A DNA stretch of 64,000 bases. It comes from Allium sativum (taxonomy: Eukaryota > Streptophyta > Magnoliopsida > Asparagales > Amaryllidaceae). A program made the translations under genes and the position numbers. The DNA lies in the NCBI GenBank assembly GCA_030737875.1, contig CM060922.1, forward strand, positions 303,295,456 to 303,359,455. The letters are read 5' to 3'. Below the pieces are notes generated by a model. The model did not search any database. It was given only the letters and a program-made list of their open reading frames with translations, and was not told the origin of the DNA. Shown here piece by piece: positions 1-9,513 of this stretch. Position 1 is the first letter of the stretch; every line of letters starts with the position of its first letter.

Positions 1-1813
1 CACCAGGTTTCTTTTGCTCTGCTTTCACTTGTTGGCACACCAAGCATCTAGCGACATACTCGGCCACATCTTTCTTCATGCCGGCCCAAAAGAAAACTCG
101 CTTCATGTCTTGGTACATCTTGTCCCCACCGGGATGAATGGTCATCTTTGAACGATGCGCATCATCAAGAATAGCCTTCCTCAAACCCTCGTCTTGCGGT
201 ACACAAAGTCTACCGTCTCTACGCAAGCACCCCCTATCGTCTAGGGTGTACCTACTCAAATGGCTGGACGACTCCCCCCTTATGAGCTTCTCTACTAACT
301 CAACCAACTGTGGGTCGTCCCGCTGTGCCTCGCCAATCTGTCCCAAAAGAGTAGGTCTGACCTCTAAGGATGCTAGCAAACCGGGTACAAAGTCAACGGA
401 AGGTATGAAGTCAAACATCGAGATAAATTCCAAGCTTCGTCGTTCCACGAACAATGGGCTCAAGGACAACCTTTTTCTGCTTAAGGCGTCCGCCACCATG
501 TTACCCTTGCCAGGGGTATATGCTATCTCAAAATCATAGGACGCTAAGAACTCCATCCACCTTTGTTGCCTTAAGTTCAAATCCTTCTGAGAAAACAAGT
601 ACTTCAAAGATTTATGGTCGGTGAACAATTCGAACCTCTCGCCAAGAAGATAATGGCGCCAAGACTTAAGCGCAAAAACAATAGCAGCCAAATCTAGATC
701 ATGTGTAGGGTAATTTTTCTCATGCGCTCTCAACTGCCTTCCCCCATAGGCTATTACCCTTCCCTCTTGCATTAAGACTGCGCCTAGTCCTGTCCCACAA
801 GCATCGGTATAAACAACAAATGACTTACTCCCATCTGGCAACACTAAGACTGGAGCTGTGGTTAAAGCTCTCTTTAACCGTTGGAACGCATCATCACAAT
901 CTAAGTCCCATGTGAAGACTAGATTCTTCTTTGTTAAGCGAGTTAATGGGGCTGATATCTTCGCGAAGTCCTTGATAAACTTCCTATAGTAGTCAGACAA
1001 CCCCAAGAAACTCCTCACCTCGGTAGCATTTTTCGGAACCTTCCAATCTTGGATGGACACTACCTTCGCGGGATCCACAGCTATCCCTTCCTTAGAGACC
1101 ACGTGCGCTAAGAACCGCACTTCCTTCCTCCAAAAGTGACATTTAGAGAATTTAGCCTTAAGGCTATGCGCTCGAAGAGTCTCCAACACTTCCCTAAGAT
1201 GTAGGGCATGCTCTTCTTCACTCTTAGAAAAGACTAAGATGTCATCCACAAAGACCACCACGAACTTATTAAGGTACTCCCTGAACACCTTACTCATCAA
1301 ATCAACAAAGTATGCAGGGGCGTTCGTCAAACCAAAGGGCATCACTAGCCACTCATAGAAACCATCCAGAGTCCTTAAGGCAGTCTTCTCTATACTATCC
1401 TCAGCCACTCTCAACTGGTGAAACCCCGTGGCTAAATCCAACTGCGAAAACACTGAGGCGCCAACCAACTGATCAAAGAGATCATCAATCCTTGGCAATG
1501 GGTGTCTATTCTTCTTTGTAAGCTTGTTGAGTTCTCTATAGTCTACACAAAGTCTGAGGGACCCATCCGCCTTCGTGGCAAAAACTACCGGAGCACCCCA
1601 CTCCGATATACTACGTCTTATGAACCCCTTCTCAAGCAACTCCCCTACTTGCTTATGGAGTTCCCTCCTCTCACGAGGAGCCATGTGGCGCACTGGCAAA
1701 GATACTGGTTTAGCATTGTCTACCAGATATATTCGGAAGTCTATCTCCCGCTTCGGAGGTAAGTCCTTCACCTCCTCAAACACATCCGAGTATTCCCGGA
1801 CCACTCTAACAGA
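1..1813 (-). CDS. pol: pol of element A: RT, RNase H and integrase N-terminus (partial)
   Basis: This frame stays open from 1813 to the window edge, in the same frame as gag-protease, and is separated from it only by a TGA at 1814-1816. The RT signature [14 protein letters not shown] lies near 1330-1370 and the catalytic FVDDILVF near 1234-1255. RNase H follows, with a YTDA motif near 810-825 and [11 protein letters not shown] near 600-640. The last part is the integrase HHCC zinc finger ([11 protein letters not shown], then CLVC near 35-50). These enzymes copy the element RNA into DNA and insert it. No frameshift was seen over about 600 codons, so this is the better-preserved copy of the A/B family. 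The catalytic DDE core and tail of the integrase are outside the window. Confidence 0.9.
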
Positions 1814-3259
1814 TCACAAACTCTCGACCGAAGCGTCAAGCGATTCAAGATAACTTAGCATAACAAAATTCATGGGATTACAAGAGATCTCGAGAGTGTT
1901 ACCCAAGCGGGTCATGAGCCTAACCACTCTCCTTTCACAATCAAGAACGGCACCATTACTGGATAACCAGTCCATGCCCAAAATCAACCCATAGCTCGTG
2001 AAGCCCAAGACAAAAGCATCACATCTAAACTCAACGCTAAGTATAGAAATCTTCAAACCCAAACATATCATGGACAAATAAGTGGAGCCCCCAATTGGGT
2101 TTGAAACAACCAAGGGATCATCTACTAGACTGGTGTCTAAGTGCAATGACTCAACTAATGATGATGAGATAAACGAATGCGAGGCGCCAGAGTCGAATAA
2201 AGTACGGACAGGATGATCAAACAGAAAAACCAGACTTTCAACAGAAATAGTTCTACCTCTTTCCTGAATCGGTGGAACCGCGAGAGCCAGAGCTTGCCCC
2301 CTTGCCTGACCCGGTGCCAAAAGAGCTTGCACCTGTCCTCCTGAGGTAGATCCCGTCCTCTGCCCCTTCTTAGGGCAGTCTTTCACTAGATGCCCTGCTT
2401 CGCCACAGTGGAAGCAGCCAGTCTTCTTCTTCTTCCGACAATCTTTGCTTAGGTGGCCTGGTGTCCCACAATTGAAGCACTTCTTCTTTCCCTTGCCACT
2501 GTTGCCTTTCCCACCCTTGTTTTGCTGTTGCTGCTGAGGTCTCTTCTGATCTCCTTTCTTCTCGGGTGCCTTATTAGCATTGGGACCCTTCTCTTCCTCA
2601 TGCATAAGTGCCATGTCCACTAGCTTCTCAAAGGTGGCCCCCATAGGGATGTGAGTCATAGCCAATCCATGCATCGGTTCATTCAAGCCTTTAACGAACC
2701 TCAAAGCCTTCTTCTCCGGTGTATTCACCATGTCTATGCCAAATCTTGCTAGCTGATTAAACTTGTTGACATATTCCTTCACTGATAGGTTTCCTTTCTT
2801 TAGAGTCAAGAACCTTTCCATATACAGATTTTCTTCTGCCCTTGAAAGAAATTTTGCCACAAACCTTTGTATGAAATCCGCCCAAGAGTCAACAAGGCGC
2901 TCTCCATTAGTGACCTCCCACCAGAACGAGGCCTCTCCCTTCATTAACCAAGCAGCTAACTTGACTTTCTTTCCTTCTTCCATCTCAAAGATATCTATCA
3001 ACTCTTCCACCTCCTTAACCCAATCCCTAGCTTCCACAAAAGTTTCTGATCCTTGAAAAGGTTTCCCTCCCATAGCCTTAAATTCCTTGCAAATCTTAGC
3101 AAAAGTATCCGCGCGAGGAGGAGGAGGGGGAGGAAGATCGGGTGGAACTGGTGGTGGAGGAACATTTGCTGGACCCGCAGCAGTGGCCCTAGCCTCCATC
3201 AATCTCCTATACCATACTGGTATCGCTACACCCTTCGGAAAGTTAAGATCTTCAGCCAC
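1814..3259 (-). CDS. gag: gag-protease of element A
   Basis: The product would be a 481-residue capsid and protease polyprotein. A proline-rich stretch lies at about 35-49, the retrotransposon Gag domain at about 60-220, and a glutamine run near 242-246. Two CCHC zinc knuckles (C-x2-C-x4-H-x4-C) are at 261-274 and 282-295 and should bind RNA. The aspartic protease motif LFDSGA is near 354-359, with a second conserved block ILGMDWL near 426. The first codon of the open frame (3257-3259) is GTG, and I found no in-frame ATG for about 60 nt further upstream. The first in-frame ATG is residue 21 (3197-3199). Either the original ATG has mutated or M21 is the start. The frame ends at TGA 1814-1816, directly before RT in the same frame. 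Confidence 0.9.
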   Translation of the reverse strand: MAEDLNFPKGVAIPVWYRRLMEARATAAGPANVPPPPVPPDLPPPPPPRADTFAKICKEFKAMGGKPFQGSETFVEARDWVKEVEELIDIFEMEEGKKVKLAAWLMKGEASFWWEVTNGERLVDSWADFIQRFVAKFLSRAEENLYMERFLTLKKGNLSVKEYVNKFNQLARFGIDMVNTPEKKALRFVKGLNEPMHGLAMTHIPMGATFEKLVDMALMHEEEKGPNANKAPEKKGDQKRPQQQQQNKGGKGNSGKGKKKCFNCGTPGHLSKDCRKKKKTGCFHCGEAGHLVKDCPKKGQRTGSTSGGQVQALLAPGQARGQALALAVPPIQERGRTISVESLVFLFDHPVRTLFDSGASHSFISSSLVESLHLDTSLVDDPLVVSNPIGGSTYLSMICLGLKISILSVEFRCDAFVLGFTSYGLILGMDWLSSNGAVLDCERRVVRLMTRLGNTLEISCNPMNFVMLSYLESLDASVESL

Positions 3260-3442
3260 GCTGAAACGAAAAAGGAAAGATTCAAAACGGAGAATTCGAA
3301 AGATAAAGATATGGCTATTGGGGATTATGCTTTTCTTTCAAAAACTTTTCTCTTAAAAGACATGTTTTTGAAAATACTTCTTCCAAAAATGTTTTTAGAA
3401 AAATAGTTTTTCTAAAATTTTTACCTGTTCTGGTAACCTTCA

Positions 3443-3454
3443 GCTCTGATACCA
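3443..3454 (-). other. Primer binding site of element A (initiator Met-tRNA)
   Basis: On the minus strand this reads TGGTATCAGAGC, the complement of the 3' end of plant initiator Met-tRNA. It lies two bases inside the 5' LTR end, as expected for minus-strand priming. Confidence 0.93.
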
Positions 3455-3456
3455 CG
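3455..3456 (-). other. CG spacer between LTR end and primer site (element A)
   Basis: The same CG dinucleotide follows the LTR end in element B, including at the junctions of its extra LTR units. It therefore serves as a marker for how those units arose. Confidence 0.7.
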
Positions 3457-4579
3457 TGTAACACCCCACACCCGCTAAGATCACTCACTAAGGGAATGCC
3501 TTAACTTCGGTGGAGTATTTTAAGTGAATATAGAACAGAAAAATTACAACAAGACAGATATAAATAATACTTGAAAATCTAAAACATCATTTCAATTGCA
3601 GCAGAAGATAAACATGTTTGATTACAATACCAGAACCAACTAAAACTAGAGTCAAGTACTAAATATCCATCCTGATAAAACATAAGTACATAATCCCACT
3701 ACATAACTAATAGCCATAATAGAAAAGATAAGCTGAGCTTTACATCAACGGTCCAAGCTCCAAAAGATAGATAAAGCAATCTGATCAAAGCCCATTAGTG
3801 CTAGGCCCACTCTGAGAACCTGAGGGTTGGGAAAAAGATAAAAACAACGGGGTCAGACATAAGTCTGAGCGAGTCCTATAACTTTAACAATACAATCATT
3901 AAAGTAATTAGGGTATGATATAAACTTGGTACGATAATGACTGGGGATAAATGACTACACTAAGCAGCCAACTAGACATAGGATAAACTAAGATATCGGT
4001 AAAGACGCATCTACCCACCCAAGGGTAATTACTACACTGCACCACACCAGTCATTCCTACTTAAAGGTTGATCCCACCCAAGGACTTAGAAAATATAACT
4101 AGTAGTCTCGTGTACCCCTAGCTGACTACATAGGTGCCGTCTGCCCCTATCTCCACTAGGTGTACCCACTACTCCCCAAGAGATCGGCTCCATAACGTAG
4201 ATACCCGTGCTGGCCCCATAGTGGGGTGTATCATTTCCCAAGGTGGCAGCCCAATACCAACACTGATGCACGGCTTATACCTACACGATGCAACAACGTC
4301 TTACCTACCAGCCCGGATCCACACACGCATATGAAACCCGTTGGACTCGCGTTGCCACCGCTAACCCGTTTTGGCCTCTTATAGTCAAACCCAGTATGCG
4401 TGTCCCGTCCTCGACTTCGGTCGAGCCCATAAAGATACGTTTTGGGTTACTGGTTGAAATGGCCCCCCACAAGCTACCCACCTAAGCTTGTCCCTTTTCT
4501 AGTGCATCCCACTTAACCCTTTAATCATGTTTAATTACATGTTTCCACTTTGGTTAAGTATTCTAATCGTATTTTCTAT

Positions 4580-4656
4580 TGCCACCCAAGGCAACCCACT
4601 AGATTTCCACATGCCACCCAAGGCACTTACTTGATTTCCACATGCCACCCAAGGCA
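4580..4656 (-). repeat. Three copies of a 14-bp perfect inverted repeat in LTR A
   Basis: TGCCACCCAAGGCA occurs at 4580-4593, 4612-4625 and 4643-4656. Each can fold as a TGCC/GGCA stem with a six-base loop. The B LTRs carry the same motif in the opposite orientation (about 9263-9340 and 9410-9450) with small changes. Confidence 0.8.
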
Positions 4657-4732
4657 CCCACTTAACCCCTCATGCCCCACTACATGCTTATCTGGTTAAG
4701 TGTTTCTTAATTGATTAAGAACGTAACCTTTG

Positions 4733-4956
4733 TAAAGACCTCTCACATTAGACTGTCTTTTATGGCAGCTGGATTTGTCGGTCGGGTCCGGGCAGCCTTA
4801 CGCCGTAACAGAGTCTAACCTCGTGTCTTTACACTTGTCACGTATTTAGTTTATGCCTAAGACCTCTCACATTGGGCCAATCATTTGTAGCCGCTGGATT
4901 TGCCGGTCGGGTCCGGGCAGTCTTATGCTACAAAAGGGTCCAACCTCGTGTCTTAG
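4733..4956 (-). other. Pair of nested-hairpin modules in LTR A
   Basis: Two consecutive modules of 99 and 100 bp (4733-4831 and 4857-4956) match the module pair in the B LTRs. Outer arms are TAAAGAC/GTCTTTA and CTAAGAC/GTCTTAG. Inner arms flank a shared apical segment containing CCGG, a six-base ACCCGA spacer, and CCGG. Arm sequences differ between the two modules while pairing is kept. Confidence 0.7.
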
Positions 4957-5235
4957 TCGATTAATTGCACCTAATTAATCACCCCCATATTTTGAATTAA
5001 TTTTCCCTAATTAATTCCAATTTAATGATGTACATAATTGACTTAATTATGTCCATCCACTCATGGTATGCAACATCATACCAATTTCACCACAATTTTG
5101 TTAACATGAATATTAACCCCATCGTTCCCCACGTAATACGCTAACATGACATACTTAAAAGGGAAGATTCATCACAAATACAATGGGTTCAACTTAGCAT
5201 AACATTAGCATCATCATGGGTTTTTAAGGTGTCAA

Positions 5236-5800
5236 CTTGCATATATGACCATAACATCAAACCCAACTAGCATAAATAACCAACCCAAACTTGCATGAAT
5301 CACTTATGTCATAAAGAGGGTAACTTGCATAGATGTTCATGTCATAGACCTATCATAAAGGGATAAACTTGCATACATGTCATAGGTCTAAAAAGGGATG
5401 AACTTGCATATGTTACTCATATCATAAAAAGGGGTAAACATGCATATATGTGCATGACATACAAAGGGGTAAACTTGCATATGTATGCATATCATACAAA
5501 GGTGTAAACTTGCACATGTTACTTGCATATAATCAAACACCAAACTTGCATAACATGTCATATATGAGCTTGCATATAATCAAACACCAAACTTGCATAA
5601 CATGTCATATATGAACTTGCATATAATCAAACACCAAACTTGCATAACATGATGTCATAATGGATCAATGTTTATCATAGTGATTTGCATAACTAGCATC
5701 ATGAACATATAGCATAAAACTTGCATAACTAGCATATAGCATAAAACTTTCATAACTAACATCATGAACACATAGCATATGATAACATAACTTGCATTGA
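5236..5800 (-). repeat. Degenerate ACTTGCATA-type repeats in LTR A
   Basis: The sequence ACTTGCAT(A) recurs many times at irregular spacing together with CATGTCATA-like strings. It is the counterpart of the TATGCAAGTT repeats in the B LTRs, where part has become a regular 41-bp minisatellite. Confidence 0.7.
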
Positions 5801-6050
5801 TCCACATACATAACCATAACCTCATTATATCCTATCATAATTAGTTTAGCAATTGCTTGCTAAAGGCATAGAAACTCACAACTTGTTGATTAGCACTTCT
5901 ATGAAGAAGATTAAGTTGCTAGAATTGATTAGAAGTTGATTTGAGAAGCTATCTTCCTCTTTAATTTGTGGAGGCTCCTTCTAAGTTGCATTTTGACGGC
6001 ATGATGACGTTGTATCTATTTTTAGTATGGATTAGGGTAGTCTTAGGGTG

Positions 6051-6058
6051 TATTTATA
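6051..6058 (-). promoter_or_regulatory. TATA box candidate of LTR A
   Basis: TATAAATA on the minus strand, at the equivalent place to the TATA box of LTR B (7380-7387). It probably marks the U3 promoter, with transcription starting some 30 bp downstream. Confidence 0.55.
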
Positions 6059-6200
6059 GATTAGTTAAGTGTTTTAGGCCATAGGATTAACCCTAGGATA
6101 GTTTAGAGCCATCAGATCTCGTCACAAGCCACCAAACACAACCCAAACCTGACCAATCTCGCTCAAATGGTGCACCAGGCAAAACTGCCCGACCACCTGT

Positions 6201-6302
6201 GTCGACTCCCAAGTCGACAGGGCAGTCGACTTGGGTCTAGCTGTGTCGACTCCCAAGTCGACTCCCCAGTCGACTTGGGGCGGCTGGCGGGAATTTTCCC
6301 GC
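6201..6302 (-). repeat. GTCGAC array and adjacent palindrome in LTR A
   Basis: Six GTCGAC hexamers occur at 6201-6274, mostly spaced every 12 bp. Just beyond lies an inverted repeat GCGGGAA-TT-TTCCCGC (6287-6302). Both lie in the U3 region upstream of the TATA candidate and match the arrangement in LTR B. Confidence 0.75.
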
Positions 6303-6535
6303 ATAGCTCCATTTCTGCATTTGAAATCTGTTTTTCAAAATTTGAATTTTCTGAAAACTTCTTCGTGCCTTAACTGGGTCATACGGACTCTGATTTTCGA
6401 AAACTCGGACTCTATTTCGCGTATTTTTCCGAGACGAACGCAATGGAATAGCCCGTTTCCCCTGATTCCGATTTTAAAATTTAATTCTGCCCTGTTTTAT
6501 ATTATAGCAAGTTATTCAACATACGGGGTGTTACA

Positions 6536-6851
6536 GGTTTTTTGAAGTAAATGAAACTCTAGATCAGGTGATTATACACCCTAATAGGTGCGACCTACAT
6601 AGTCATGCTGCCTGCCTGATTTTTGTCATTTCCCGGTTGATGAGGCTAGAAGCTACGCTTTATCATCACATCAGATTCACTTCGAATGCCACATTGTCAG
6701 ATCCATAGAAAATCACTAATTGACGTCTACAACAGTGCATTACGTGTTAGCTAAAGAAGCTTCCTTCTCCGCTTCCACTCTTGGTACGGTTGAAGAAATC
6801 AATGTACATGACCTTTCTGGAAATACTCTGTCAGACATTCATCCATACTAG
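6536..6851. other. Unassigned sequence between element A and the hAT element
   Basis: This 316-bp segment continued directly into 26038 before the hAT-type element inserted. A short open stretch of about 50 codons begins near 6540 on the plus strand, but I recognise no product and see no repeat ends. The last eight bases (6844-6851, CATACTAG) are the left hAT target duplication. Confidence 0.5.
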
Positions 6852-7157
6852 TAGGGGTGAGCGTTTGGTTGGTTTAGTTTATCCGATGATAAAAACAGCA
6901 AATGTAACACCCCGAATTTTAGTTAATAATAAAATTCACTTATTACAGGATAAATAATCTCAGATGTGGGAATTGGGGGTAAGGGGCTGCGTCATTGCGT
7001 TCGTCTCGGAAAAATACGCGAAATAGAGTCCGAGTTTTCGAGAATCGGAGTCCGTATGGCCCGGTTATGGCCCAAAGAAGTTTGCAGAAAAATTAAAGCT
7101 AAAAACAGATTTAGAAATGCAAAATCAGATTTCGAAATTGGAGCCAGCAGGGGGCCA

Positions 7158-7237
7158 GGCGGGAAGCTTCCCGCCCTACCCATGTCGACAGGCCTGTCGA
7201 CTGGGGAGTCGACTTGCCTGTCGACTTGCCTGTCGAC
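7158..7237 (+). repeat. 18-bp palindrome followed by 12-bp GTCGAC array (LTR B, U3)
   Basis: GGCGGGAAGCTTCCCGCC (7158-7175) is a perfect palindrome. Five GTCGAC hexamers follow at exact 12-bp steps (7184-7237). The 3' LTR has six (22125-22190). The array sits about 140 bp upstream of the TATA candidate, so it could be a protein-binding or enhancer array; that role is inference. Confidence 0.85.
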
Positions 7238-7379
7238 CTGGGCGCGGCGTCCAGAGAACCTGGGTGCACCAGGTTGGGTTTTAGGCTGGCTTGGAGGACT
7301 GAGTTCTAGAGATTTCCTAAATCTGACGGTCCTAATCTAATCTAGGGTTAATCTAAGGGCCTAAAACACTACCTAATCC

Positions 7380-7387
7380 TATAAATA
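7380..7387 (+). promoter_or_regulatory. TATA box candidate of the B 5' LTR
   Basis: TATAAATA in a CCTATAAATAAGACC context, also at 22333-22340 in the 3' LTR and matched in LTR A. The extra LTR units begin downstream of it and so lack it. Confidence 0.6.
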
Positions 7388-7957
7388 AGACCCCAACCCT
7401 ACCCTAATTCATTCATAATTAGATCTTGTAACTAAACTATGGCAAAATGAAACTTGATCATGGCCTCCACAAATCAATGAAGAGAGTTGCAAGCTAATCA
7501 ACCTCTAATCAACATCTTCTTCAACTAGAGCAACTAATTCCACTTCATAAGTTTGCTAATCTAGGTTTTGGTGAGTTTCTATCACTTTGATGATCAATTG
7601 TTAAATTAAGTAGATGAGATATGATGAGATCTATGGTTTTGCAGGAGGATTAATGGGTTTTCAAGTCATATGATATGATGTGAATATGCTAATCTATGTT
7701 AATATTAATCCTATGTTTATGCATGTTGAATATGTGAGTTTATGCATGTTGAATATATGAGTTTATGCAAGTTGGATATGGGGGTTTATGCAAGTTAAGT
7801 GGTGGGTTTATGCATAATAAGTAATTGATTTTATGCATGCTAAGTAGGTGGTTTTATGCATGCTAAGTGTTTGGTATTATGCATAAATCATGACATGCAA
7901 GTTTACCCTTTTAAAAATGTGATGCATACATATGCAAGATGGCACCTTTATATGCTA

Positions 7958-7960
<3 letters not shown>

Positions 7961-7992
<32 letters not shown>
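7961..7992 (+). repeat. (AT)n microsatellite in LTR B
   Basis: A run of AT dinucleotides, also present at about 22914-22945 in the 3' LTR. Confidence 0.9.
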
Positions 7993-7995
<3 letters not shown>

Positions 7996-8019
7996 TGTTT
8001 ACCCTCCTTTAAGATGCAA

Positions 8020-8262
8020 GTCATATATGCAAGTTCAACATGCTATGCAAGTTATGTGTATGCTTATATGCAAGTTCAACATGCTATGCAAGTTATGTGT
8101 ATGCTTATATGCAAGTTCAACATGCTATGCAAGTTATGTGTATGCTTATATGCAAGTTCAACATGCTATGCAAGTTATGTGTATGCTTATATGCAAGTTC
8201 AACATGTTATGCAAGTTATGTGTATGCTTATATGCAAGCTTAACATGTTATGCAAGTTTATG
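8020..8262 (+). repeat. 41-bp minisatellite in LTR B
   Basis: A core TGCTATGCAAGTTATG (or TGTTATGC) starts at 8041, 8082, 8123, 8164, 8205 and 8246, an exact 41-bp step, and the pattern then breaks into shorter irregular TATGCAAGTT repeats. The same array is in the 3' LTR (about 22973-23215). The extra LTR units begin at the equivalent of its last repeat (8254). Confidence 0.9.
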
Positions 8263-8788
8263 TGTATGATGTTATGTAAGTTATGTGCATGTTGTTATGC
8301 AAGTTCATATGCAAGTTATGTGTATGATGTTATGCAAGTTATGTGCATGATGCTATGCAAGTTATGTGTATGTTGATATGCAAGTTATGTTTATGATATT
8401 ATGAAAGTTATGTGTATGATGTTATGCAAGTTAACATGTAACATGTTGTGCAAGTTCACACCTTTAAGACACATGCAAGTTCACCCTTGAAAAACCTATG
8501 AACGCTTATGCAAGTTGCCTTTAGATATGACATATGTATGTTCATGCAAGTTGGGTTATTTAGCAATGCTAGTTGGGTTAATATTATGATGTAAGTGGAC
8601 ACCATTTAACCCATGTTAATGCTAATGTATGCTAAGTGAAACCCATGTTAATTGTGAAAGAATCTTCTCTTGGAAATATGTCGTGTTAGCATAAGTACGT
8701 GGGGGAAACGATGGGGTTAAAAGACATGTTAATGAAATGGTGTGAAATGGTTATGATTAAGCATACCATAAAATGAATAAGCATAAGT

Positions 8789-8896
8789 GGGAATTTACCT
8801 ATTGAGTTAGGTCTACCCCATGGGAATTTACCTATTTAGTTAGGTCTACCCATGTTATGGAATTGGGAATTTACCTATTTAGTTAGGTCTACCCAT
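8789..8896 (+). repeat. Three-copy GGGAATTTACCTA...TAGGTCTACCC repeat (LTR B)
   Basis: Each copy contains the inverted repeat ACCTA-N6-TAGGT followed by CTACCC. The triplet is kept in each extra LTR unit and in the 3' LTR, but I did not find it in LTR A. Confidence 0.8.
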
Positions 8897-8965
8897 ATTC
8901 TTAAAAATGTGATATTAATTAGGGATAATTAATATAGGGGTGATTAATTAGGTGTAATTAATTGA

Positions 8966-9188
8966 CTAAGACACGAGGTTGGACTCATTTGTAGTGTAAA
9001 ACTGCCCGGACCTAACCGGCTTAACCAGTTGCTACAAATGTTAGCCCAATGTGAGAGGTCTTAGGCACAAACTAAATACGTGATTAACGTAAAGACACGA
9101 GGTTAGACTCGGTTATGACGTAAGGCTGCCCGGACCCAACCGGCTTAACCAGCGGTCATAAAAGATAGTCTAATGTGAGAGGTCTTTA
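8966..9188 (+). other. Pair of 99-nt nested-hairpin modules (LTR B, first copy)
   Basis: Module 1 is 8966-9064 and module 2 is 9090-9188. Outer stem: CTAAGAC/GTCTTAG versus TAAAGAC/GTCTTTA. Middle stem: TTGGACT/AGCCCAA (one mismatch) versus TTAGACT/AGTCTAA. Inner stem: CATTTGTAG/CTACAAATG versus TTATGAC/GTCATAA. The tip is nearly identical in both: CTGCCCGG, a six-base spacer, CCGGCTTAACCAG. The arms differ between modules but stay complementary, which suggests selection for a fold, as RNA or as extruded DNA. Confidence 0.75.
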
Positions 9189-9505
9189 TGAGGATCACGG
9201 TCTTAATTAATTAAGAAACACTTAACAAAATTAGCATGTAGTGGGACATGAGGGTTAAGTGGGTGCCTTGTGTGGCATGTAGTAACTAGTGGGGGTGCCT
9301 CGGGTGGCATGAGGAAACTAGTGGGTTGCCTTGGGTGGCAATATACGATTAGAATACTTAACCAAAGTGGAACATGTAATTAAAACATGGGTGAAGGGTT
9401 AAGTAAGTGCTTTGGGTGGCATGTGGAAATCTAGTGGGTGCCCTATGTGGCAATTGAAATATGATTGATGACTTAACCAAATCTTAACATGTAAGTGGGC
9501 ATGAC

Positions 9506-9513
9506 TATATAAG
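9506..9513 (+). promoter_or_regulatory. Second TATA-like site inside the amplified LTR segment
   Basis: TATATAAG here recurs at 11883-11890 and 14265-14272 and in the later copies, so every extra LTR unit has one. LTR A has no counterpart at this place, which lowers confidence. Confidence 0.3.

Larger units (their letters stand above)
1..6535 (-). mobile_element. Ty3/gypsy element A (Tekay/Del-like chromovirus), left part outside window
   Basis: Read on the minus strand, the order is 5' LTR (6535-3457), primer site, gag, protease, RT, RNase H and the start of integrase, which runs off position 1. Gene order with integrase after RNase H is that of Ty3/gypsy. The primer site matches initiator Met-tRNA. 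The Tekay/Del assignment rests on similarity to element B, whose 3' end carries a chromodomain-like segment; A's own C-terminus is outside the window. The 3' LTR is also outside, so no target duplication can be checked; the five bases next to the 5' LTR are GGTTT. Confidence 0.93.
3457..6535 (-). repeat. 5' LTR of element A (3,079 bp)
   Basis: On the minus strand it starts TGTAACACCCCG at 6535 and ends in GTTACA at 3457, giving TG...CA ends. It is clearly related to the LTRs of element B, sharing the start, the GTCGAC array, the TATA region, the hairpin modules and the 3' end, but it is diverged and shorter. It lacks the three-copy ACCTA...TAGGT repeat and has no tandem amplification. Confidence 0.92.

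Noticed and set aside
8020..8262. Regular repeats resembling a CRISPR array
   Set aside because: Units are contiguous 41-bp copies without unique spacers, inside a plant LTR.
7939..8376. A 145-codon ORF over the AT run and minisatellite (also 22892-23329)
   Set aside because: It is a translation of simple and 41-bp repeats, with alternative frames equally open.
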